NCBI GenBank assembly: GCA_047967505.1
Contig: CM106539.1
Direction: 5' to 3' (one strand)
Length of the DNA stretch: 64,000 nucleotides
From: Dipteris shenzhenensis
Taxonomy: Eukaryota; Polypodiophyta; Polypodiopsida; Gleicheniales
The position numbers and the translations under genes were made by a program. The notes below the pieces were generated by a model. The model saw nothing but the letters and a program-made list of their open reading frames with translations. It was not told the origin of the DNA and did not search any database. Of the stretch, positions 54,842 to 64,000 are shown in pieces (within the stretch, counting starts at the first letter, position 1; every line of letters begins with the position of its first letter).

Positions 54842-56731
54842 TGATGCCAAAAATTGATATCTTTTATTTGGCATTGGTATTGTTTCTTCTATTTTGATAA
54901 GAGTTTGAGTATCAAGTTATAGCCTAGCAGCTCTCACTTATTTCTATTTTCTAAGATATTGTATGGGATTGAGAGGATGAGTGGAATGGATCATTGTAAA
55001 TACCATAGGTATGAATTATAAATACCTTGCTATGGGGTGAGAGTTATTTGTGTATGGGATATTATGGGCTTTTTAGAAAATAGGAAGAGTGAGTCATATA
55101 AAGAGGTGGGCTCATGTCCATGTGTTCCAATAATATAAGAGAGGCCACATGCCAAGTGTGTGGAAGGCATGTGGAGGAGTGTGGAGTTAAGAGGAATCCT
55201 TCTAGAATTCCCATGTGGAATAAGGAGGATGTGGACATATGGAAAAGAGAGGGTCCCTATGGGCTCCATGTGGGGAGACTCTTGACTTTCTCAATATTTT
55301 AAGAGTCTTGAGCATCTTTTGATGGGACACATGGCAAGAGTAGCCAAAAAGGACATGGATGGTGACATATGGGCTTAAGTGATTGATGGGGAAAATAATC
55401 TATAGGCAGCAATTGTAAATGGGTGAAGGAGGGTGACAAAATCTCTATAAAAGGAGCCCTCCTCTCCCTTGTTCATCATCTCTTCCACCATTAGGCCTCA
55501 TTTGCTGTAGCTCTAGTCTCCTCAAGCCTCTTCCATGAGCCTTCTCTCCCTCTTGTAGATATTCTCTTATGTAGACTCTTGAGTCCATCTCTCTCTAGTT
55601 TATTCTCTCTCTATGAGTAGTCTTGGAGCTTCCGCTCCCTCTTGTATGTATGAAACCTCTTATTCTCCCTTGTGTTTATAGTATTTTGAGTTGCATTGGA
55701 GTGGAGTCTCACTCTATTGACAATGAAGATCACTTCGTATTCCCTCTCTTGAGTCTCTCTTCCCTTTTCTTTCTTTCAAAGCCTTAAAAATTCTTTCTAT
55801 TTGGCCGCTCATTGCACACACATGGTCCATCCATTTCCTAAGCCACCAAGGGAGTTACTTACTCTATTCTAGGGGAAATCTTTGAGTGGTGGATCGTTGA
55901 TGAAGGTGGAGTCTTGAGGGAGCATCCTGCTCAAGTGAAATTAGCATGGGTGGAGGGCAGTTTTCATGATAGTTTGACCCCCTGTTAGTGTTTTGCTCAT
56001 AACTTTTCGCTTGTTAGTCCAATTTTGATTAAACTTATATCAGCGCAAAGCTCTCTTCAAGAGCATGTCTCTATGTTATTAGACCTTGAATCAGATACTA
56101 CAGCAAAAAGTTATGAGTCTCTATGTTTTATAGTCTATTTTTATGACAATTTTTAGCCCTGTCTAGTAAACTGCCCATAACTTTCTGGCCACTTCTTTCT
56201 TTCTTATAAAATGTATATCAGCACAAAGCCCATCTCAAGGCACATCTCTATACATGTTTGAATCTTTGGTATCATGTCTCTACTGAAAGTTATAGGCCTC
56301 TATGTCTAATGACAGTTTGCAGAGTGTTTTGAGCTAAGTGTAAAGGTATCTATGAAGGAGGTGTAATGTTTCCTTGGAACCTACCCATCTGACCCAATCA
56401 GCCTCTTCAAACTCCTAGATATATATCAGTTCATGTCATGTTGAGCCGCAAGATCTTCTTTCAACAACGTATCGCTCTTCTCTTTGGTGCAGACCGGCTG
56501 CTGAGATTATGGCCTCTGTTGATCCTTTCCTTCTCCCTATGCTTGAGTACATCACTTGGGATGTTACCATTTTCATTCTCATCTAAGGGAGGAAAGTATG
56601 GTGTGGTATCTTGGCATAAAAGCTCCTTTTTAATGTCCCTTTCTCAATGATAAATATCTTTGTCACTCAGTTCAAAAGCAGTAGGAAGTGAAGAGGTGTG
56701 TGAAGTTTATTACCCCCAACTTCATGTCACA
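54842..56731 (+). repeat. 3' LTR of the gypsy element
   Basis: Starts TGATGCCAAAAATTGATATC directly after the polypurine tract and ends CAACTTCATGTCACA. About 1.9 kb. Confidence 0.85.
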
Positions 56732-57056
56732 ACTGCTCCCCGACTAGCTTTTCTTACCACCTCTTGGCTCATTATATGGCTTGTATTTTTTGGTAGTATA
56801 GCTCCATAATTGGTGCTAGCTTCTACTTTCGGACCTAAGATCACTTTCATGTACTGGCATTTATTAGCATTGGTTCCATTCGCTTTTGGTTACTCCCACC
56901 ATTTTCTCTCTATGGCTTATCGCTTCTTGCAATTGTAGCTACCTTTTATCCTCTTGCTCGTAATTGCATGCAAATGCAACTACCACTTCATGCTTTCTTT
57001 TTTAATTTTATGCTATTATAACCTTCATGTTTGCATTAAGAATGAACTCATTAACA

Positions 57057-57263
57057 CACACACACACACATACACACATAGACATATATATATATATATA
57101 TATATTTATTTATTTATTTATTTATTTATTTATTTGTTTATTTGTATTTATATTTATATATTTATACACATACACATAGACATACATATGTACGTATGTT
57201 CATACATACATACATACATACACACACACACATACATACATACGTACATACATACGTACGTAC

Positions 57264-57297
<34 letters not shown>

Positions 57298-57329
57298 CGA
57301 TTATATATTTAAACATACATATCTATTTA

Positions 57330-57364
<35 letters not shown>
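57057..57364. repeat. Complex microsatellite: CA, TA, TTTA, CATA/CGTA, TA, CA
   Basis: Successive runs: CA 57057-57080, TA 57086-57106, TTTA 57107-57133, mixed TACA/CATA/CGTA 57160-57268, TA 57268-57295, CA 57333-57361. Confidence 0.95.
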
Positions 57365-57367
<3 letters not shown>

Positions 57368-58641
57368 ACTTTACTTACGTCGTAACCTTTTTTTCCCCTT
57401 AAAAATTATTTTCCCCTTGTATAGCCCTAATAACTCTTTCATTAGTTTAGACTTGTGCACTTTCGCATATAGGTGCATTTATATATTCTTGTTGTCTTAA
57501 GAACACACATACCCTTTTATACTCATATAGGTCTCACTTAGTTTTATGCATTATGAGTATGTTATAGTTAACTTTACTTTAATATGATATTTGTAACTTT
57601 TCTCTCTTCTTTCTTTAGTTTATCTAGACTATTATTCCCTTAAAATTTAATCACTTTATTCAAATTTTATTTTAGCTATTTTAGTAGCATGAAAATGTCT
57701 AAAATTAGATTAACCAAACTTCTTGTTAGCAAACCATTTTTTCTCCTTAATTTAATATTACACTGCTTGAATTATATATCACACTTCTTTAGTCCTTTTT
57801 AAAAGAAACTCCCCCCTATTCTCTTCCTTCTTAAATACACAATTTTTTTTGTCTACTTTATTTATAATTAATTAGATCATATATTTGTTTCCCTATTTAC
57901 AATAATCTATGCATGATAATTTCAATAATCTATGTATTATAATTAATTAGATCACATATTTGTTTTTCCTTTTTTCAATAATCTATGCATGATAATTTCA
58001 ATAACTTTGTAGTATCTTATTTACATAATTGTTTATCTTAATTTCCTTTAATTATTTTGTTTGTATAATTCTTACTCTTACGTAAAAGAGAGTTGGACTT
58101 TACTTCTACTTAAGGGTCAAGGCTACCCCCCTTAGGGTTTAAACACTCACACATGGGTTGTGGATTACCCTCCCTATTTTTTGGCTTCATAAATCATAGA
58201 CATTTTTAATTTTTCATAGCATGTTTAAGCTCTCAACACATGGGTTCTAGATTACCCTTCCTAATTTCTAACTTCATAATTGAAAGACATTTTTAACTTT
58301 TTACACGAATCAATGAATGACTTACCACAATATATTTTTAGTCTCATTAAAGACATGTACTTTAGAATCTAGATGGGTGTTTTGATCTTTGGTAAAGAGA
58401 TAACAACTGGGGGACACAGGTATTATCTATCTACCCAAATCAAGCTATATTGTTCTAACAAATGGTTTATTTGGATGGTGGCAGGTAAGTAGACCTTGAC
58501 CTCGGAGCTTGGACTAGCTAACAGATTCGACCATTTTGTACCCATTGTATACATATTTTATGTACACCCATACAATGAGAAATTTCTTATCTACCCTTAT
58601 TTGAGCATTGTGTGCCATGTTGTTAAATGACTTTATTATTT

Positions 58642-58676
<35 letters not shown>
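57354..58676. repeat. Dispersed AT-rich repeat, uninterrupted copy (paralogous empty site)
   Basis: Contains CTTGTATAGCCCTAATAAC at 57417, where the other copy has the copia insertion between 40397 and 45872. Ends with a 16-unit CA run at 58645-58676. Confidence 0.85.
58380..58535. repeat. 160-bp module, copy 3
   Basis: TTTGGTAAAGAGATAACAAC, ATCTACCCAAATCAAGCTAT, TTTGGATGGTGGCAGGTAAG and AGATTCGACC, closest to copy 1. Confidence 0.7.
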
Positions 58677-58678
<2 letters not shown>

Positions 58679-58679
58679 T

Positions 58680-59700
58680 TCATAGTAGAGGCTAAAATTA
58701 CAATGTAGATTCATAAATTTATCATTGATTAGTAGCCCTTCGAGGTTGTGATGGTTATAATTCTCAGGAATAACAAAAAATGTAGACCTATCATCTAGAG
58801 CTAAGAGAGCCTACACTTAGTACTACTAAGATGGCATGCATGGAGTATGTATGTCAAAAAGAATGTTATGGTGTAGTTCTAGTAGATCGAAGCTCCTTGT
58901 CATGGTTCACACTTTTTGCCATGACAATTTCATGCAAATGTAGTCCCATTGCAAATTAGCGCAATGAGGCTGCAAAAGAACCATGTGAGTGGGTATTGGA
59001 TTCTAGAAAGGTGACCCACTTGTAAATTGTCTTGTGTGTGCATAGGGATAATAAGGAACATCTCACCACATGTAGGAAGTTTTTAAGTGATATACATAAT
59101 GAATGAAATACTTGAACCTACCTAAGTCCAAAATATTAATGGCATTTATGATTCCTTCCAAGGCTATTTGTATTGCATTATTCTTGATGTAAGTTAATTG
59201 CATACTCTACAAAGCACTCAATAGAATGTAAAAGGGATACATTCCTTGAAGGGCCATATTTGATATTATAAGAGATTATATAAAGACTATGCAATAACAA
59301 TAGAGTATATGCCTTGGTGGATGATAAACGTTGGTAGTACAAATGCCTTACATTATACACCCAGTATACAAAAAGCAATGTAAAATAACACCTATAAACT
59401 CTTTCATTTTCATTTGGAAAATGAGTCATTTGAGATTATTAATGAAAGTCTCTTAGAGTGCCTATACTATCAGCTCTACATAGTCAATAGATTTTCATGT
59501 GCTAAAGGATAATTCTAAAAATGCCACTAGGATATGTTATCTTTGGCAACCTAAAAAGGCTATGAAAGGCTGTGATAGACACTTTCCTACCAAAATCTCA
59601 TTTATTTCCTACTAGTTGGCTACCCTTTCCACCATCCACCATCTTTTGCTATATCGTCGCATTATATTTTTTTCTCTATCGCCAATGCTACTTGCAGTCC
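58680..59700. repeat. 1-kb direct repeat, copy 1
   Basis: From CATAGTAGAGGCTAAAATTA to about CTTTTTTTCTCTATC. Shared with copy 2: TTATCATTGATTA-TAGCCCT, TCGAGGTTGTGATGGTTATA, AGATCGAAGCTCCTTGTCAT and CCAAAATCTCATTTATTTCC. No coding domain. Possible LTR pair, see copy 2. Confidence 0.85.
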
Positions 59701-60070
59701 TTCGATCATTTGCATATGGGTGGACTCTTACATCCAATGATTATTGACATGTATCATAGGATGATGGTTCATGATATATTTGTGACTCTTTTTTTATGAC
59801 TATTTCTCTCACCCCTCTTACTGATATGGTTGCCTCATATTTTCTTCACCTTTGAAGTGCTTAGGAAATGAGGAAAAAGATACCACATACTAGATCCCTC
59901 ATTTGAGGCTTATTTTATTGATGGCTATTTTCATTTTTTCCATGAAAGAGGCTTCTATCAAGTGTGAAAAAATCCCGTGAGAGCAAGCTCAATGCAGAAA
60001 TACATCATGTTGGACATGAGAAAAAATACTCTAGAAGAGTAAGCAAAAAATCAAAAAGAGCCAGAGAGAA

Positions 60071-60900
60071 ACCAAGGTTGAGGCTAAAAATGCAACCTCA
60101 ACCTTGATGTAGTCTCTAAGAAAAAGGGGAGCCCCTCCATTTGTTAAGGAATATAACCCTCCTGGAAGAGGCTACCCTTGAGGACCCTTGCACACTTGCC
60201 CAATTGGGCATCAGGGTGTGAATGGTATCAGCCCAAATACTAGCCCAAGGTATGAGAAGGGTGGACCTCAGATCCATCAATGGCCTCTGTGCATCTGGCC
60301 TTCCAGATCTGCCAAGCAGTAATACTAGCCAGTATCTCCCAAGCAGAATCCACATCAGCATGCACAGATCTATATCGGGAGATAGGCACGTCCTCTAGGT
60401 TGCAAGGCTCAACTAGTTGCCATCGAATAGAAATGGTCCATGAAGCATCCCGCCACTCGTAGAATATCTGAGGACGTGACAAAGAGAGCCAAGCCGTTGA
60501 TCCCCATGTGATCAAAAAATGAGAGAGGGGAAAAGCGCCAAGAATCTTGGTAGCCCCCATCCAAATGGCTCTTGCATGTCTACAGTTCCATAAGCAATGA
60601 TGAACCAACTCATCTACAGATGATCACCTCGGACAAGTGGAATCTACCCCATATCTAGACCTCCACCTGTTCATTGCAATCCCTCCATGTATAAAAAGCC
60701 AAAAAAATAAAGTAATCTTTTTATTTCTTTGGGATTTCTAGAGCCTTCTCCAAAAGCATCTCTACAAGTTAGTTGAAACCTGACAGCCCTCCCAAGGAGG
60801 GGCTCTAGAAGGTCTCTAACCTCTTTAACTAATTTTGAACCTTTTGGCATTACTGACCATGTAACCAGATAAAGGAAAACTCCTCTCTTGGTTCTCTACA
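60071..60900 (-). pseudogene. LINE 3' fragment (zf-RVT domain)
   Basis: The minus strand reads LVHHCLWNCRHARAIWMGAT, GAFPLSHFLITWGSTAW, WEILASITAWQIWKARC and further KIWADTIHTL-type sequence in a second frame, then LFQEGYIP. The H-x-x-x-x-C start and W-x-x-x-W-x-x-[RK]-N/C pattern is the C-terminal zf-RVT/tail region of plant L1-like elements. It is a different family from the LINE at 32-36 kb. It sits between the two copies of the 1-kb direct repeat. A small stem (CAAGGTTGAGG at 60073 with CCTCAACCTTG at 60096) marks its 3' side. Confidence 0.65.
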
Positions 60901-60911
60901 TGATGGCACAC

Positions 60912-61915
60912 ACAAAGTCATAGTAGAGGCTAAGATTACTACCACAAATGAGATGTAGATTCATACATTTATCATTGATTATTAGCCCTTCGAGGTTGTG
61001 ATGGTTATAATTCTCAAGAATAACAAAAAATGCAGATCCTATCACCAAGAGCTAAGAGAGCCTACACTTAGTAATACTAATATGGCATGCATAGTACACG
61101 TATGTATGTCACAAAGCATGTTATGGTGTAGGTCTAGTAGATCGAAGCTCCTTGTCATGGTTCACACTTTTTGCCATGACAATATCATGCAAGTGTAGTA
61201 CCATTGCAAATTATCTTCATGAGGGTACAAAAGAACCATGTGAGTGGGCAGTGGATTCTAGAAAGGTGACCCACTTGTAAATTATCTTGTGTGTGCATAG
61301 GGATAATAAGGAACATCTCACTGCATGTAGGAAGCTTTCAAGTGATATACATAATGAATGAAATACTTGAACCTACCTAAGTCCAAAATATTAATGGCAT
61401 CTATTATTCCTTCCAAGGCAATTTGTATTGCATTATTCTTGATGTAAGTTAAATGCATACGCTACAAAGCACTCAATAGAATGTAAAAGGGATACATTCC
61501 TTGATGGGTCATATTTGATATTATAAGAGATTATGCAATAACAATAGAGTAGATGCCTTGATGACAAATGTTGGTAGTACAAATGCCTTGTTATACACAC
61601 ATTATACAAAAAACAATGTAAAATGACATCTACAAACTCTTTCATTTTCATTTGGAAAAAGAGTCATTTGAGATTATTAATGAAAGATTCTTAGAGTGCC
61701 TATACTATAAGCTCTACATATTCAATAGATTTTCATGTGCTAAAGGACAATTCTAAGAATGTCACTAGGATATGTAATTTTTGGCAACCTAAAAAGGTTG
61801 TGATAGACACTTGCCTACCAAAATCTCATTTATTTCCTACTAGTTGGCTACCATTTCCACCATCCACCATCTTTTTCCATATTATCCCATTATTCTTTTT
61901 CTTCTCTATCATTTG
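60912..61915. repeat. 1-kb direct repeat, copy 2
   Basis: Same content and orientation as 58680-59700. Differs by substitutions and indels, for example an extra 14 bp near 60936 and loss of about 12 bp near 61530. Confidence 0.85.
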
Positions 61916-61926
61916 CACACTAAATA

Positions 61927-63530
61927 TCATGCCCAAGCTTCTCGCTCAGTAGTACTATAGCTAGACTCTATGGAGCCAACAACCAAGTGGAATAGTACAT
62001 TGGATAATCCAACCAACCATATGGTTGAGCCAATATAATGCCTAATGCATATCAAAAGCATCAACATGCACATGGAAATAACATCCCATCTAGGTTGCCC
62101 CAAATTGGGTGTAGTTGCAACTCGACTTTTCAAGTCATGAAAGACAGTAATAACTCATAAGTCCATTCAAACTTGGCATCCTTTTTAGTTAACTCATATA
62201 ATGGAGCTACAATCTTGGCAAAATCCTTGATAAAACACCTATCCAAACAAATAAATCCCAAAAAAGAACACAATTGAGTTAGATTCTCAAGCTCTAGCAT
62301 TTGCTAAATAGCATGAATTTTCCTTAGCTCCATGCATATACCATCTTGTGAAATGACATGCCTGAGCAAGATACCAACTCAGACACAGAACACACTCATG
62401 GTGGGATTCAAGGAAATGTGATCTTGCCTACATCTCTGAAATACTTTCTCGAGGAAGTTGAGATGATCAATGTGTAGAGTAGACACAGAAATCATCCAAA
62501 TAAATGGAAAAGAGTTCAGTTACATAGTCTTTGAAAGTCTCTACCATAAATTTCTAAAAAGTTAATTGTGCATTTCTCAAACCAAAAAGGCATTACTCGG
62601 GTTGTGCCTAAGTACCCCATTCTGTAATGAATGCAGTTTTAGATTGATCTTCTGTAGCAATAGTAATTTGATTATAGCCACTGTAATCATCCATAAATGA
62701 GTACATTAGAAATGGGTCAAGAATAGTTTGTGCATTCAGCTTCCAATAATCCATGCATACTTGGAGTTTACCATTTTGCTTTGGCACAACCACAATGGAA
62801 AATAACCAATCACTACAATCAATAGCATAAATGAATCTAGCATGAAGAAGTTGATCTAACTCCTGTTTAGCTATTTGCATAATTTGGATTCATCATGTAC
62901 CTTTGTTGCCAAGTTGGTTTAGCACTTCGCACCAAAGGAATTTGATGTTAGCACAACTCGGGGGGAGCTCCCCATCGAAGATCTGTATAGTTCCAAGTAA
63001 AAACATCCTTATACTTGGTGAGAAGTTCTTTAACAACTTTAAGTTGCAGGTTTGTCTTCCATTCTAAGATTGAGTTCTTAGGTTGGCACTAACTGCTTGC
63101 TTCCAATGCGTGTAATGGTGGTTACTCTAGTAGCTAAGACACTAGCACCCTTTCTCCTTCAATTACTTCAGTGAGATTGCTTGGAAATACGTATTTTTAT
63201 TTAGCAACTTGCTTGGTCTTCAATTTTAGTTTGATGTCAATAGCCACATGGAAAACATCAATCTCATCGAGATGAAGTATCTGCGGTTCCATCAATTGAA
63301 CTTGACATCTTGAGGAAATGGGTTTGTAACTTCCAAATCTTTAGGCCAATAACTACTCAAAACCTTATGAGGGTTAGTGGGAATGTAGATGTCTTGATTA
63401 TCAATTTTGATTATCATTTATTTTGAACCCCAATCATGTAGTACCTTTGGACTTTTAAGCCAAGTTGGTCATCCCAACATAATAGGGTGGGCATTTTGCT
63501 CCATGGCAATCATAACAAAAATAACAAAAC
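61927..63530 (-). mobile_element. Ty3/gypsy protease-RT-RNase H remnant, minus strand
   Basis: On the minus strand: a protease end near 63515-63430 (MEQNAHPIML, then WLKSPKVLHDWGS); reverse transcriptase at 62940-62600 (QELDQLLHARFIYAIDCSDW, VVVPKQNGKLQVCMDYWKLN, FMDDYSGYNQITIATEDQSK, TAFITEWGT); thumb near 62400-62170; RNase H end at 62000 (SSYSTTEREAWA). The wording of the thumb region (AATGGAGCTACAATCTTGGC on the plus strand) is shared with 11025-11045, so it belongs to the same family as the remnant at 9.2-12 kb. Integrase is absent and stops are frequent. Confidence 0.8.
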
Positions 63531-63539
63531 TAACTGTGT

Positions 63540-64000
63540 AATAAATACGGAAGTTAACATTTGCATATGCTAGCTCAATGGAACAATAATGATAGTATGC
63601 CCACTTGGAGTTGGTGTTGTGAACTTATATAAGGACGTATCATGGTTACTCTATCTTGATGACCTAGACAATAATTTTTCCCAAGGAAATAAATACTATA
63701 GATATTAAGCGTGATGGCTTGACAATGTATCAATACTATTAAGTAGCCAACTTTCACAACTAAGTTTTGACTACAATGATGGCCTAACCACCTACGATTT
63801 CAATTTGGTAGAGATTACCATTTCAAAATTGAGTTAAATTAAATAAAGAAACTAGACTTTGGCATTTACAAAGTCTGAATATGTCGACTTTATTGTTGGC
63901 CCTTGGGTTAGGCCCACACAGGAGCATGTATGGTTCTATAGTAGACTTAGAAAAGCATTGGAATAGGGAGTATAGAGTAGAGAGTGCCATTGTGTGCTTC
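63540..64000. other. No gene recognised at the window edge
   Basis: Probably upstream gag/leader sequence of the minus-strand gypsy remnant, running out of the window. Confidence 0.3.

Larger units (their letters stand above)
48053..56731 (+). mobile_element. Ty3/gypsy element with dual RNase H, integrase missing
   Basis: Long LTRs (48053-50127 and 54842-56731) flank gag, protease, reverse transcriptase, RNase H and an additional RNase H, in plus orientation. The order PR-RT-RH-extra RH is that of the plant Tat-type gypsy lineage, in which integrase should follow. Here only about 300 bp of unrecognisable sequence precedes the polypurine tract (54827-54839), so integrase is gone. The left LTR lacks its first 40-50 bp and no target duplication is visible. 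The LTRs differ by large indels. Confidence 0.85.

Noticed and set aside
56954-57385. 143-codon frame with Tyr/Ile/His/Thr repeats
   Set aside because: Purely the complex microsatellite; low-complexity translation, not a gene.

Overview
The window looks like repeat-rich nuclear DNA of a land plant. The evidence is an intron-containing plant profilin gene, pieces of a plant-type GH17 beta-1,3-glucanase, plant Ty1/copia and Ty3/gypsy lineages with initiator-Met primer sites, an L1-type LINE with a zf-RVT tail, long microsatellites and GT-AG introns. The retroelement load, old decayed elements and several unusual transposase families suggest a gymnosperm or another large-genome non-flowering plant. 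That is inference; no marker in the window fixes the species.

Layout. 1-2.2 kb: minus-strand DDE-type transposase remnant. 2.9-4 kb: fragments resembling immune-receptor genes (a helical N-terminal domain on minus, a leucine-rich repeat on plus). 4.1-6.6 kb: a cluster of nine dispersed hairpin repeats. 7.4-22.7 kb: fragments of copia and gypsy elements in both orientations, a perfect 98-bp palindrome (15864-15961), a PF20167-like gene remnant and a C-terminal piece of an SDG/HGKG-motif protein. 24-25 kb: two GH17 glucanase pieces in opposite orientation. 25.0-25.8 kb: five copies of a second palindromic repeat. 26-30 kb: a decayed ten-exon gene that I read as a ParB-like domain fused to a beta-class (motif IV before motif I) DNA methyltransferase, with a second piece of the same methyltransferase domain at 30.6-30.8 kb. 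32.3-36.0 kb: 5'-truncated LINE. 37.0-38.1 kb: an intact three-exon profilin gene on the minus strand, the only gene here with no visible lesion. 40.4-45.9 kb: a complete but dead copia element with LTRs, PBS, PPT and a 5-bp target duplication. 48.0-56.7 kb: a gypsy element with a second RNase H and a missing integrase. 57-63.6 kb: a paralogous empty site for the copia insertion, a 1-kb direct duplication bracketing a LINE tail, and a second gypsy remnant.

How it fits together. Almost everything is mobile DNA in decay. In the copia element all sixteen in-frame stops I count are TAG or TGA at former Gln, Arg or Trp codons, as expected from C-to-T decay of methylated DNA. The most unusual content is the ParB-methyltransferase gene and its neighbouring palindromes. 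All calls come from reading translations by eye; no database search was run.
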